Both the position numbers and the translations under genes were made by a program. A stretch of 64,000 nt of DNA, from contig CALUZP010000149.1 in assembly GCA_944325325.1 (NCBI GenBank), positions 1-64,000 on the forward strand, read 5' to 3'. Positions 27,786 through 36,573 of the stretch are shown here, piece after piece (the first letter of the stretch is position 1; every line of letters begins with the position of its first letter). Origin of the DNA: an uncultured Desulfovibrionaceae bacterium. GTDB lineage: Bacteria > Desulfobacterota > Desulfovibrionia > Desulfovibrionales > Desulfovibrionaceae. The notes below the pieces were generated by a model. The model was not told the origin of the DNA, did not search any database, and saw nothing but the letters and a program-made list of their open reading frames with translations.

Positions 27786-27844
27786 TCGCACAGCGGACTT
27801 CCCGGGCGGGGAACCCGGAGGAACACGATTCGCATTGCCGGCTT

Positions 27845-27880
27845 GCCCGCGTCCTTCTGAAGCGGGCGATTTCATTTCTT
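27845..27880 (+). terminator. Possible expression-platform terminator of the B12 riboswitch
   Basis: GCCCGC and GCGGGC are separated by 11 nt and followed by a T-rich stretch (GATTTCATTTCTTT), 60 nt past the riboswitch core and about 120 nt before the nrdD start. An alternative pairing partner was not worked out. Confidence 0.45.
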
Positions 27881-27997
27881 TCCCCAGTGTGCTGGCGGCA
27901 TGCCTGCCGTTGCTCCGAAAACCTTGTCCCCTGCCATCATTTAACCCGCTCCTGCCGGAATCTTCCATTCTGTCCGGAGCATGATGAAGATAGCGCC

Positions 27998-30289
27998 ATG
28001 ATGACCTCCATCCGTAAAAGAGATTCCCGTATCGTTCCCTTTGACGTGTCCAAAATTGCGGACGCCATTTTTAAGGCGGCCAAGACACAGGGCGGGACCG
28101 ATCCGGAACTGGCCATGCAGCTGGCCAGACAGGTGGAGGAACAGCTTGTCGCGCGCTATGGCGACGGCGTGCCTGATGTTGAGGAAGTTCAGGATCTTGT
28201 TGAAAAAACACTGATCGAGACCGGCCATGCCCGCACGGCCAAGGCCTATATCCTCTATCGCAACGAGCGGACGCGCATCCGGGTCATGAAAACCCGGCTC
28301 ATGAGCATCCTGAAGGATCTGTCCTTCAAGGAAGCCCGCGACAACGATCTCAAGCGCGAAAACGCCAATATCGACGGCGATACGGCCATGGGCACCATGC
28401 TCAAGTTCGGCAGCGAAGCGGCCAAGCAGTTCTATGAGTGCTTCCTGCTCAAGCCGGAGCACAGTCAGGCGCACAGCGAAGGCGACATCCATATCCACGA
28501 TCTCGATTTTCTGTCGCTGACGACAACCTGCTGCCAGATCGACATCAAAAAACTGTTCAAGGGCGGGTTTAACACCGGCCATGGTTTCCTGCGCGAACCC
28601 AACAGCATCCAGAGCACCAGCGCACTGGCCTGCATCGCCATCCAGTCAAACCAGAACGACCAGCATGGCGGCCAGAGCATCCCGAACTTTGAGTACGGCA
28701 TGGCCCCCGGTGTGGCTAAAAGCTACATCAAGAACCTGGATCTTGCCCTGGACATGCGCGACGCCGATCCTGAATTCAGAGCCCAGGTCTCACAGACCCT
28801 GCGCAGCTATCTGACCAGGCAGGAGCAGGCCGACAGCACCTCCCTGCTGCTTGACGAAGCCGGCCAGGCCGTGGTGCTGGAAACGTTGTGCACGAAGCTT
28901 TCTGAAGCCGAGGCCCGGCATCTGATGGACAAGGCCCTTGCCCGGACCGACAAGGACACCTATCAGGCCATGGAAGGCCTTGTGCATAACCTCAACACCA
29001 TGCACAGCCGTGCCGGTGCACAGATCCCGTTCAGCTCGATCAACTACGGGACCGACACGTCGCCTGAAGGCCGGATGGTCATCCGCAATATCCTGCTGGC
29101 CACGGAAGCCGGTCTGGGCAACGGCGAGACGCCTATCTTCCCCATTCACATCTTCAAGGTGAAGGAAGGCGTCAACTTCAACCCGGGTGACCCGAACTAT
29201 GATCTGTTCAAGCTGGCCTGCCGGGTGTCGGCCAAGCGTCTGTTCCCCAATTTTTCATTCCTGGATGCGCCGTTCAATAAAGCCTACTACCGTGCAGGCC
29301 GTCCGGAAACCGAAATTGCCTATATGGGCTGCCGGACCAGAGTCATCGGCAACATCCATGATCCTTCGCGTGAAATCGTCAACGGCCGTGGCAACCTGAG
29401 CTTCACCTCCCTGAACCTTCCCCGTCTGGGTCTGAAGCACCGGGGCGATATTGACGGCTTTTTCCGCGATCTCGAGGCGCTTGAAAATCTGGTCTTCGAC
29501 CAACTCCTTGAACGCCTGGAAATCCAGAGCGCCAAGAAGGTCAAAAACTATCCGTTCCTCATGGGTCAGGGAATCTGGATCGACTCCGACAAGCTCGGTC
29601 CTGAGGACGAAGTGCGCGAAGTACTCAAGCACGGGACGCTGACCATCGGCTTCATCGGCCTGGCGGAATGCCTGACCGCGCTTATCGGCATGCACCATGG
29701 CCAGTCCGAACAGGCCCAGGAGCTGGGATTGCGCATCATCAGACACATCCGTGAACACGCCGATGCCAGGGGACGCGAAACCGGACTCAACTTTTCGGTC
29801 ATCGCCACGCCTGCCGAAGGCCTGGCCGGACGGTTCGTCCGCCTGGATCGGGCGATTTTCGGCAGTATCCCGAACATCACCGATCGCGACTACTACACCA
29901 ACTCGTTTCATATCCCGGTGCACTTCCCGATCAGCGCCTATGAAAAAATCCGGCTCGAAGCACCGTACCATGCGCTGACCAACGGCGGGCACATCACCTA
30001 TGTGGAAGTGGACGGCGACCCCAGCAGGAACCTCGAAGCGTTCGAGGATATTGTGCGGGCCATGGAGCGGATGGGCATCGGCTATGGCTCCATCAACCAT
30101 CCTGTGGATCGGGATCCGGTCTGTGGCTATACGGGCATCATCGGCGATGTCTGTCCCCGCTGCGGCCGTCACGACGGCGAGGGGATCCCCCTGGAGACCC
30201 TCCGCAAAATCAAAGGTTACATCAAAGATCCCCGCACACCCGACGAAGTGCGGGAATCTGGACATAAAATTCCCAACTGTACCTTGTAA
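27998..30289 (+). CDS. nrdD: Anaerobic (class III) ribonucleoside-triphosphate reductase, large protein
   Basis: NrdD makes deoxynucleotides in anaerobes by a glycyl radical mechanism. From the ATG pair at 27998 the protein has 763 residues: an ATP-cone (about 1-95, RKRDSRIVPFDVSKI at its start), then the ten-stranded barrel with HIHDLDF, NFEYGMAPG and INYGTDTSPEGRM. The C-terminus holds a zinc-type region (VCGYTG then CPRCGRHD) with three of the usual four cysteines. The glycyl radical loop is degenerate: LRKIKGYIK replaces the expected RR-x-x-GYL and the usual end is lost. The canonical loop is on the next gene. The upstream riboswitch indicates control by B12. The ribosome site is weak. 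Confidence 0.92.
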   Translation: MMTSIRKRDSRIVPFDVSKIADAIFKAAKTQGGTDPELAMQLARQVEEQLVARYGDGVPDVEEVQDLVEKTLIETGHARTAKAYILYRNERTRIRVMKTRLMSILKDLSFKEARDNDLKRENANIDGDTAMGTMLKFGSEAAKQFYECFLLKPEHSQAHSEGDIHIHDLDFLSLTTTCCQIDIKKLFKGGFNTGHGFLREPNSIQSTSALACIAIQSNQNDQHGGQSIPNFEYGMAPGVAKSYIKNLDLALDMRDADPEFRAQVSQTLRSYLTRQEQADSTSLLLDEAGQAVVLETLCTKLSEAEARHLMDKALARTDKDTYQAMEGLVHNLNTMHSRAGAQIPFSSINYGTDTSPEGRMVIRNILLATEAGLGNGETPIFPIHIFKVKEGVNFNPGDPNYDLFKLACRVSAKRLFPNFSFLDAPFNKAYYRAGRPETEIAYMGCRTRVIGNIHDPSREIVNGRGNLSFTSLNLPRLGLKHRGDIDGFFRDLEALENLVFDQLLERLEIQSAKKVKNYPFLMGQGIWIDSDKLGPEDEVREVLKHGTLTIGFIGLAECLTALIGMHHGQSEQAQELGLRIIRHIREHADARGRETGLNFSVIATPAEGLAGRFVRLDRAIFGSIPNITDRDYYTNSFHIPVHFPISAYEKIRLEAPYHALTNGGHITYVEVDGDPSRNLEAFEDIVRAMERMGIGYGSINHPVDRDPVCGYTGIIGDVCPRCGRHDGEGIPLETLRKIKGYIKDPRTPDEVRESGHKIPNCTL

Positions 30290-30300
30290 GGAGAACTCTC

Positions 30301-30489
30301 GTGATTCATTGCAAAACCGAACTGATGACTGAAGCTGCCAGCGCGACTCTTGTGGGCGAAGGTGTCCGTTTTGAACGGATCCGGCGTATCACCGGGTACC
30401 TTGTCGGTACGCTCGACCGGTTTAACAATGCCAAGCGGGCTGAAGAACACGATCGCGTGAAGCACTGCACACTGGAAAAGTGGAACTGA
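30301..30489 (+). CDS. Detached NrdD-type glycyl radical domain protein
   Basis: This 62-residue protein consists almost wholly of the C-terminal glycyl radical segment of class III ribonucleotide reductases: ERIRRITGYLVG, then DRFNNAKRAEEHDRVKH. From memory, E. coli NrdD ends with the comparable RRVCGYLG ... FNAGKQEEVKRRVKH. The radical glycine would be the one in ITGYL. It begins with GTG, has AAGGAG 7 nt upstream and lies 11 nt after nrdD, so the two are cotranslated. It may complement the large subunit, whose own loop is degenerate, or act as a spare domain as YfiD/GrcA does for pyruvate formate-lyase. A 23-bp terminator follows. Confidence 0.85.
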   Translation: MIHCKTELMTEAASATLVGEGVRFERIRRITGYLVGTLDRFNNAKRAEEHDRVKHCTLEKWN

Positions 30490-30514
30490 TCGCCTTGCGC
30501 TGCTGACAGAACTA

Positions 30515-30567
30515 CCACAACGAACAAAAAGGCTCCCAGAAAAAGGGAGCCTTTTTGTTCGTTGTGG
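30515..30567 (+). terminator. Strong terminator of the nrdD operon
   Basis: A perfect 23-bp stem (CCACAACGAACAAAAAGGCTCCC and its complement) closes a 7-nt loop. The run of T (30552-30556) lies inside the distal arm, following GGGAGCC. It lies 26 nt past the small glycyl radical gene. Confidence 0.85.
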
Positions 30568-30645
30568 CTACGCGTAACCCACGAGTCGCGCACACTGTCA
30601 GACCGTACACACCCTCTGCTAACATATGCCAGGACACCGCTGCCG

Positions 30646-30680
30646 GGAGCTGCCGGCAAGACCTCTTTGCCGGCAGCTCC
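30646..30680. terminator. Hairpin between the nrdD and TRAP operons
   Basis: A perfect 14-bp stem (GGAGCTGCCGGCAA / TTGCCGGCAGCTCC) with a 7-nt loop lies 200 nt past the dctM stop. It has no T-run on either strand. Nothing else is recognised between 30568 and 30882. Confidence 0.5.
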
Positions 30681-30882
30681 ACCGCCACTTAACGGCATGC
30701 AGTCAGGCGACGTCCCGGTGACTTTCCGGGTGGCGCTCCCTCACGCCGATCCCGGCTGGACATCCTGCAGGCTCTGTTTTCTGAAACGGCTTTTCAGTGG
30801 ATTTTCAGTTACAGTGCCATTTCATACGAAAGCCCCCTGCACCGGATACGCGGCAAACACCGCGTCCTCTCCGCTGTGTATG

Positions 30883-32154
30883 CTACAAGAGCAGCAGCGA
30901 AATCTGCGGTACGGCCACAAGGACGCCAAGAGCTATGAGCATGGTCACCAGATACGGGATCACGCCGATGCTCAGCTTTTCGATGGACATTTTGCTGATA
31001 CCGCAGCCCACGAACAGATTGACGCCCACAGGCGGCGTCAGGAAGCCCATGGCGGCTGAAACAATCATGATGATGCCAAAGTGAATCGGGTCCACCCCGA
31101 CCGCCTTGATCATGGGGAACATCAGCGGTGCCAGGATGATGATGTTTGCGAGTGCTTCCATGAAGGTCCCTGCAATCAGCATGACCAGAATGATGACCGC
31201 AATCAGGGCGTATTTGTTGTGTGCTACGCATTCCAGCATGCTGGCGACAGCGTCTGAGACGTTGTAGATAAGCAGCAGTTGCCCCAGTGCACACGCGCAG
31301 CACATGATGATGAAAATGGTTGCGTTGGTGATTGTAGCGCCCTTGAGCACTTCATACAGCTTGCGCCAGCTCAGCGAGCGCATCAGCAGGCCTTCGGCAA
31401 GCAGGGCATAGGCCACCGTCATGGCGCCGGCTTCCGTAGGCGTGAAAATCCCCCCATAGATGCCGCCCAGCACGATCAGCGGCACCATCAGGGCATGCTT
31501 GGCATCCCACAGGGCGCGCAGCGTTTCCCGCATGGTGGCCCTGGGAAACACAATCTGAATTCCCCGCCTGCGGACAATGAAATACGAGGTGATCATGAGG
31601 CAGACGCCCACAAACACCCCCGGAAGGATGCCGGCAATAAACAAGTCACTGACCGAAACCCCGACCGAAGCACCATAAATGATCAGGGGGACACTCGGGG
31701 GGATCATCACGCCAAGGCAGCCTGCGGACACATTGACCGCGGTAGAAAAGTCCTTGGGGTAGCCATCCTTTTCCATGGCGGGGATCATGATACCCCCCAC
31801 CGCTGCCACTGTTGCCGGGCTTGAACCGCTCAACGCGCCGTAAAACATGCAGGTCAGAATGCTGACGTGCGCCATGCCTCCCGGGATATGTCCCACCAGA
31901 CAGCGCGAAACACGCAACAGGGCGTCGGCCATGGTGCCTTTCTGCATGATTTCACCGGCAAGGATGAAAAAGGGGACGGCCAGCAGCGGGAAACTGTCCA
32001 GCGACGTCACCATTTTTTCAATGACGAACGTGACAGGCAAATCGCCGGCAAGGCAGCCCACAATGACGCTCAAACCTATGGCAACGGCAATCGGAGCGCT
32101 CAAGACCAGCAACACAACCATCGTGACAAGGGTCAACACAACAGGAAGTTCCAT
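30883..32154 (-). CDS. TRAP transporter large permease (DctM family)
   Basis: This is the ion-coupled transport subunit of a tripartite ATP-independent periplasmic importer. Its 423 residues form about twelve hydrophobic segments. Family features include the early PFFILAGEIM, the GALSGSSPATVAAVGGIMIPAM stretch, the central VMIPPSVPLIIYG, and the late MGFLTPPVGVNLFVG. The start follows GGCGGAGGAG. It is the last gene of the set SDR-DctP-DctQ-DctM, all on the minus strand. The substrate is unknown; the binding protein suggests a carboxylate-like anion. Confidence 0.93.
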   Translation of the reverse strand: MELPVVLTLVTMVVLLVLSAPIAVAIGLSVIVGCLAGDLPVTFVIEKMVTSLDSFPLLAVPFFILAGEIMQKGTMADALLRVSRCLVGHIPGGMAHVSILTCMFYGALSGSSPATVAAVGGIMIPAMEKDGYPKDFSTAVNVSAGCLGVMIPPSVPLIIYGASVGVSVSDLFIAGILPGVFVGVCLMITSYFIVRRRGIQIVFPRATMRETLRALWDAKHALMVPLIVLGGIYGGIFTPTEAGAMTVAYALLAEGLLMRSLSWRKLYEVLKGATITNATIFIIMCCACALGQLLLIYNVSDAVASMLECVAHNKYALIAVIILVMLIAGTFMEALANIIILAPLMFPMIKAVGVDPIHFGIIMIVSAAMGFLTPPVGVNLFVGCGISKMSIEKLSIGVIPYLVTMLIALGVLVAVPQISLLLL

Positions 32155-32188
32155 ATACTCCTCCGCCGTTCACCACACAGCAACACAA

Positions 32189-32710
32189 TTACCACGATTT
32201 GACATCAGCATAAGCGTCCTCTAATCCATCAGACGAGTCCTGTTCATGCCGATGTGAACGCAGCGTCTTGATGGTAAACATGACTGTCCGCACGGCCATG
32301 CACGCCATGGAAATGGGCACCACCAGATACAACAGCCACATTTCCATATCGATGGAAGCGGCAACCTGGCCGGATTCCTTGATAAACCCGACGACCTCCA
32401 CGCCCCACCACATCATGAGAAGACAAAAAAGCACGGTGGCCGCCGAAGAAATCACGGTGATGATCGCCCTGCCCTTCGGGCCGAACAGCATCCTTATTGC
32501 CGTGATCTCAAGATGGCGCCCCTCTTCCGCAGCGAGACTGGCCCCAAGAAACACCGCACAAATAAAGGTATACCGGGCCACTTCTTCGGGCCACTCCAAG
32601 GCGCTTGAAAGGCAGTAGCGGAAAAAAACCTGCAATACGATACACAGGCAGATCACCACCATCATGGCGATGCTGGCGTACCGTTCAAAATGTTTCACGA
32701 AGGTCAGCAT
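32189..32710 (-). CDS. TRAP transporter small permease (DctQ family)
   Basis: This is the four-helix partner of the large permease. The 173-residue protein has four hydrophobic segments, and the conserved EWPEEVARYTFICAVFLGAS with nearby charged residues GRHLEI. The start is the ATG preceded by TAGGAGG at 9 nt; an in-frame TTG three codons earlier is less likely. It lies 34 nt before dctM. Confidence 0.92.
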   Translation of the reverse strand: MLTFVKHFERYASIAMMVVICLCIVLQVFFRYCLSSALEWPEEVARYTFICAVFLGASLAAEEGRHLEITAIRMLFGPKGRAIITVISSAATVLFCLLMMWWGVEVVGFIKESGQVAASIDMEMWLLYLVVPISMACMAVRTVMFTIKTLRSHRHEQDSSDGLEDAYADVKSW

Positions 32711-32797
32711 GCAATTCAACCTCCTACCTGGAAACGCTGAGCGGGATCACGCGGGCGGCCCTCCAGCCGTTCCGCCCGCGTCCGGTCTTCTCTTCTT

Positions 32798-33799
32798 TCA
32801 CTTGAGCAGGCCGGCATCCCTGAATGTGGCCAGCACCTGTTCAATCAACGCCGGAGGGATCATGTCCTTGAATTCCGCCGGGACGTCCTTGCTGGAACGG
32901 ATCCAGCGCTCCCGTTCCTGCTCGGTAAGATCAAGTACCGTCATCCCGCACTCCTTCTGCATTCTTTCCAGAAATTCCACTTCGTTCTGCCGCGAAAGCT
33001 GCCGCTGCTCCTTGATGCACTGGGTCATGATGTCGCTGATCATCTTCTGATCCTCAGCATTCAACGAGCTCCAGAACCGCTTGGAGACAAGCACCATGTG
33101 CGGAGTATAGAAATGACGGCTCAGGGTCATGTACTTCGTCACTTCATAGAACCGCCAGAACCAGCCAAGGTTGATGTCCACATCAATGGCGTCCACGGTC
33201 CTCTGCTGCAGGCCGGTAAACACTTCCCCCCAGGCCATGGGCGTAGGATTCATGCCCAGCGAACGCAAAATGGCAATGTGCGCCTTGGAAGGCGTGGCGC
33301 GAACCTTCAGCCCCTTGGCGTCTTCCAGAGACTTCACAGGCTTGCTGCTAAAAAGCTGCCTGAAACCAAGTTCCATGTAGCCCATATTGATGCAGCCGTT
33401 CTTTTCCAGCGACTTGCTCAGCTCCTTGCCCACGTCGCCGTCCAGGATAAGATCGGCCGCTTCATAGCTGGGGAACAGATAAGGCATATCAAACAGCATC
33501 AGGCGCTGGTCGAATACCGAAAAGTTGGAGGTTGATTCTGCACCGATCTGCAGCACGCCCATTTGCAGGCCTTTGACAATGGAGTCCGGATTGCCATACT
33601 TGCCGGAGTCGATCAGGTCGACCTTAAACCTGCCGTTGGACTGTGCCTCAAGCCGTTCCTTGAACTTGGCAAAGGCGACGCCCTGCGGATGCTCGGGAAT
33701 GTTGGTGTAGGCAATCTTGATGGTCTTGGCGGCCTGAGCCCCCGGGACACCGCACAGCGCAAGCGTGAAGACGCACAGTACGGCCAGAAGACGCTTCAT
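32798..33799 (-). CDS. TRAP transporter periplasmic binding protein (DctP family)
   Basis: The signal peptide MKRLLAVLCVFTLALCGVPGAQAAK is clear. The 333-residue protein shows the DctP pattern: HPQGVAFAKFKERLEAQSNGRFKVDLID, DMPYLFPSYEAADLIL, the GLKVRATPSKAH segment with the arginine that in family members pairs with the ligand carboxylate, and PMAWGEVFTGLQQRTVDAIDVD. An Arg at that site suggests an organic acid or another small anion, possibly a sulfonate. The start was placed at the ATG with GGAG upstream, 14 codons inside the longest frame. It lies about 90 nt downstream of the SDR gene. Confidence 0.93.
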   Translation of the reverse strand: MKRLLAVLCVFTLALCGVPGAQAAKTIKIAYTNIPEHPQGVAFAKFKERLEAQSNGRFKVDLIDSGKYGNPDSIVKGLQMGVLQIGAESTSNFSVFDQRLMLFDMPYLFPSYEAADLILDGDVGKELSKSLEKNGCINMGYMELGFRQLFSSKPVKSLEDAKGLKVRATPSKAHIAILRSLGMNPTPMAWGEVFTGLQQRTVDAIDVDINLGWFWRFYEVTKYMTLSRHFYTPHMVLVSKRFWSSLNAEDQKMISDIMTQCIKEQRQLSRQNEVEFLERMQKECGMTVLDLTEQERERWIRSSKDVPAEFKDMIPPALIEQVLATFRDAGLLK

Positions 33800-33886
33800 A
33801 TCTTTCTCCTCTGCTTGAAATGTTAATCCTTCTACAAACAAGACCTCTGCCCGTTACAGCCGCAATCGCAGCGGCGTTGCGGGATG

Positions 33887-34699
33887 TCACAGCTCGACGA
33901 GCTGCCCCCCGCAGACATTGAACGTCTGCCCGGTGAGATATGACGCCCCGTCAGAAATCAGAAATGCGACCAGCAGGCCCACATCCTGGATGGTGCCGAT
34001 CCGCTCAAGCGGGATGCTTTTTCTGGCCTGCTCAAGGCGCTCGCCATATGGAATGGCCATCTGCCGCGCCTCCGAGGCATAGCGGCTGGACTGCAGATCC
34101 GTCATGATCTGCCCGGGGCACACCGCGTTGGCGCGGATGCCCCGGGAGCCGTACTCCACCGCATAGCATTTGGTCAGCATGATCACCCCGGCCTTGCTGA
34201 CCGAATAGGGGCTGTAGCCCGCCGCCGGGCGCTTCCCTGCCCTGGAGGCCATATTGATGATGACCGATCCCCGAGAAAGCAGCGGCGTGAACGTCCGCAT
34301 CATGCGGAACACCCCGTTCAGGTTGACGTCCATCGTTTTCTGCCAGTCTGTCAGCGGCGTTTCCGCAATGCTGGCGGCGGAAAGCATGATGCCGGCGTTG
34401 TTGATCAGAGCATGGAGGGGCTCACCTGCTGTCAGCCGCTTCATGAAGGCTGCTGCGTCTTCAACAGAGTCCTGGCATGTCACGTCCAGCGGCAACCCGT
34501 GCACCTCAGCGCCAAACTGCTCCCTCAACGCACGGCAGCAGTCGTCCATTGAAGCAGAAGGCGCACAGCTGGCCGGAATGTCCGCAAGAACAATCCGCAT
34601 GCCACAACGGGCAAGAACGCTGGCAATGCCAAAACCAATGCCTGTTTTCTTCCCGGCGCCGCTGATCAGAACGGTCTTTCCCCTCAGCTCTTCATACAT
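33887..34699 (-). CDS. Short-chain dehydrogenase/reductase of the sigma54 cluster
   Basis: This is a classical SDR of 270 residues. The cofactor motif is ISGAGKKTGIGFGIA, LINNAGIML follows, and the active site reads IINMASRAGKRPAAGYSPYSVSKAG with the catalytic Ser, Tyr and Lys. NAVCPGQIMTDL and the end YLTGQTFNVCGGQ are typical. The acidic residue after the second strand (VLADIP) suggests NAD over NADP. GGAGG lies 8 nt before the ATG. It is the first gene of the TRAP operon, behind a -24/-12 promoter. It would oxidise or reduce a hydroxyl/carbonyl of the imported compound. The substrate is unknown. Confidence 0.9.
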   Translation of the reverse strand: MYEELRGKTVLISGAGKKTGIGFGIASVLARCGMRIVLADIPASCAPSASMDDCCRALREQFGAEVHGLPLDVTCQDSVEDAAAFMKRLTAGEPLHALINNAGIMLSAASIAETPLTDWQKTMDVNLNGVFRMMRTFTPLLSRGSVIINMASRAGKRPAAGYSPYSVSKAGVIMLTKCYAVEYGSRGIRANAVCPGQIMTDLQSSRYASEARQMAIPYGERLEQARKSIPLERIGTIQDVGLLVAFLISDGASYLTGQTFNVCGGQLVEL

Positions 34700-34753
34700 G
34701 TGGTATCCTCCAGGCTCGATAAGGCAGGAAAGGCTTCCTGCTGTTCTTTTAGT

Positions 34754-34769
34754 TACAAGAAGGATACCA
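34754..34769 (-). promoter_or_regulatory. Candidate sigma54 promoter of the SDR-TRAP operon
   Basis: On the minus strand TGGTATCCTTCTTGTA has GG and GT exactly 10 nt apart, against TGG-N9-TTGC consensus, about 55 nt before the SDR start. The usual GC at -12 is GT. It aligns well with the better site at 36492-36507. An AT-rich stretch upstream (34770-34900) could hold activator sites. Confidence 0.55.
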
Positions 34770-34934
34770 TTTGTTATTTTTTTATATCTTATTGAATTTA
34801 TATCTATTTATATAACAACTCAGCATTTTGTCTGAAGAATCTGTTAATTTTATTTTACATATCGTTAAAAATTCTTTACATATGTGCAGGCCTACGTTCC
34901 TTTTTTGGCATACCAGCTTTGATGTGAGACAATT

Positions 34935-36338
34935 ATGACGGCAACAGGCAGCACGCTCGTAGAGCTGTACCAGAAAATCATTGACGCCCTGCCTATGGGT
35001 ATTCTCTTTGTCGACACCAATCTGCATGTCCGGGTCATCAACAACTGCTATGCAACACAGCTTGGCGGGGATGTGCAGTCCATCCTTGGCAAATACCTGC
35101 CCGATCTGAATCCCGGCACCTATGCGCGCCGCGTCATGGAACGCAATCAACCTGAAATGGGAGACATGTGCACGCTTCCATCGACTGGAAACACGTTGAA
35201 ATTCATTGTAAACCGCATTCCGCTCTCTACAGAGTCCGGGCAGGTCATGGGCATGGTGTCGCATATCATGTTTACCGACCCCAACCAGCTCAAAAGCTTG
35301 AACGACAAAATCAACGAACTGCTTAATCGTGTTGATTTCTATAAAAAAAGTATCAATTCCATTCTGCGGCAGCAGTACAGCATCGAACGCATCATCGGTG
35401 AAGGGGAGGCCATCCGGACGGTCAAGCAGCACATCCTGCGCTATGCTTCCTCCACATTTCCCGTCCTGATTCGTGGTGCTACAGGCACCGGCAAGGAACT
35501 GACCGCCCATGCCATCCACACCGAAAGCCCCCAGCGGGAAGGCCCCTTCATCAGCATCAACTGTGCAGCCATCCCCAAGGATCTGTTTGAAACCGAGCTG
35601 TTCGGCTATGCATCCGGCGCGTTCTCGGGCGCAAACCGGGATGGCAAGCCCGGACAGATCGAGCTTGCCGACAACGGAACGCTGTTTCTGGATGAAATTG
35701 GCGACATGCCTCTGAATGCACAGACAAAGCTGCTGCGGGTTCTGGAAGACAAACGCGTCACCCGGGTGGGCAGTGTAAAGTCCCATAAAGTCAACTTTCG
35801 CCTTATTTCAGCCACGAACCGGAATCTTGAGGAAATGGTCAGACAGGGAACCTTCCGTGAAGACCTCTACTACCGCATTTGCGCCCTGACCATTCATCTG
35901 CCCCCCCTTGCCGAACGCAAGGAAGACATCCTGCCCATCGCCAACCATATTCTGAGTCAGATTGGCTATGGCCATGTCGGATTCACGCCACGGGCCATGC
36001 AGGCCATGAAACGATACAGCTGGCCTGGCAACGTCCGGCAGCTGTTCAATGTCCTGGTCCATGCTTCATTGCACTGCCAGGCAAACCTTATCGATGTTCA
36101 GGATCTCCCTGGTGAACTGGTTCAGGCGCCGGCCAGCCTTTCCACTGACGATGATCTGCCCCTTGCCGACTATCTTGCGCGTCAGGAAGAGCGTTTTTTA
36201 CGCAAGGCGCTCCAGCGCCATGGCGGCAACGTCTCTGCCATGGCCCGTCAGCTCGGCATTTCCAGAGTCACGCTGTATAACAAATTTAAAAAGTACCATC
36301 TGAACCCGACGGCCGAACACGAAGATTCCACCTGCTGA
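34935..36338 (+). CDS. Sigma54-dependent transcriptional activator with PAS domain
   Basis: This enhancer-binding protein of 467 residues has an N-terminal PAS domain (about 8-120, starting LYQKIIDALPMGILFVDTN), an AAA+ domain with Walker A GATGTGKE, Walker B LFLDEIGDMP, and a Fis-type C-terminal helix-turn-helix (NVSAMARQLGISRVTLYNKFKKY). The sigma54-contact loop reads GAFSGA instead of GAFTGA, a conservative change. The PAS domain would sense the inducer directly, as no histidine kinase is nearby. It lies between the SDR-TRAP operon and the ThDP enzyme gene, both with -24/-12 promoters. These are its probable targets. Confidence 0.92.
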   Translation: MTATGSTLVELYQKIIDALPMGILFVDTNLHVRVINNCYATQLGGDVQSILGKYLPDLNPGTYARRVMERNQPEMGDMCTLPSTGNTLKFIVNRIPLSTESGQVMGMVSHIMFTDPNQLKSLNDKINELLNRVDFYKKSINSILRQQYSIERIIGEGEAIRTVKQHILRYASSTFPVLIRGATGTGKELTAHAIHTESPQREGPFISINCAAIPKDLFETELFGYASGAFSGANRDGKPGQIELADNGTLFLDEIGDMPLNAQTKLLRVLEDKRVTRVGSVKSHKVNFRLISATNRNLEEMVRQGTFREDLYYRICALTIHLPPLAERKEDILPIANHILSQIGYGHVGFTPRAMQAMKRYSWPGNVRQLFNVLVHASLHCQANLIDVQDLPGELVQAPASLSTDDDLPLADYLARQEERFLRKALQRHGGNVSAMARQLGISRVTLYNKFKKYHLNPTAEHEDSTC

Positions 36339-36491
36339 ATGCGCTGGTTCGAACAATCCTCCGGGCTGGATGGCGAACATCCGCCTCAAGGCAGACAGGT
36401 GTAAACCGACATTAACGCTTTATCTCTCCATGATTGTGAAGACAACGTGTACATCCATATAACATATTTAAATTATATAAGTTTATGCAGA

Positions 36492-36507
36492 TGGAATACT
36501 CCTTGCT
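36492..36507 (+). promoter_or_regulatory. Sigma54 promoter of the ThDP enzyme gene
   Basis: TGGAATACTCCTTGCT has the invariant GG and GC spaced by 10 nt, 67 nt before the ATG. The AT-rich sequence just upstream (36460-36485) is a plausible activator or IHF region. Confidence 0.75.
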
Positions 36508-36573
36508 TACTTTAGGGGCATCATCAACATCTGCGCGTCCCGGACGCATTTTTCACCCCCTAGGAGGTATTCC

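Noticed and set aside
36339-36380. GGTTCGAACAATCC resembles the T-loop of a tRNA
   Set aside because: The preceding bases are the end of the activator gene and no acceptor, D or anticodon arms can be formed around it.
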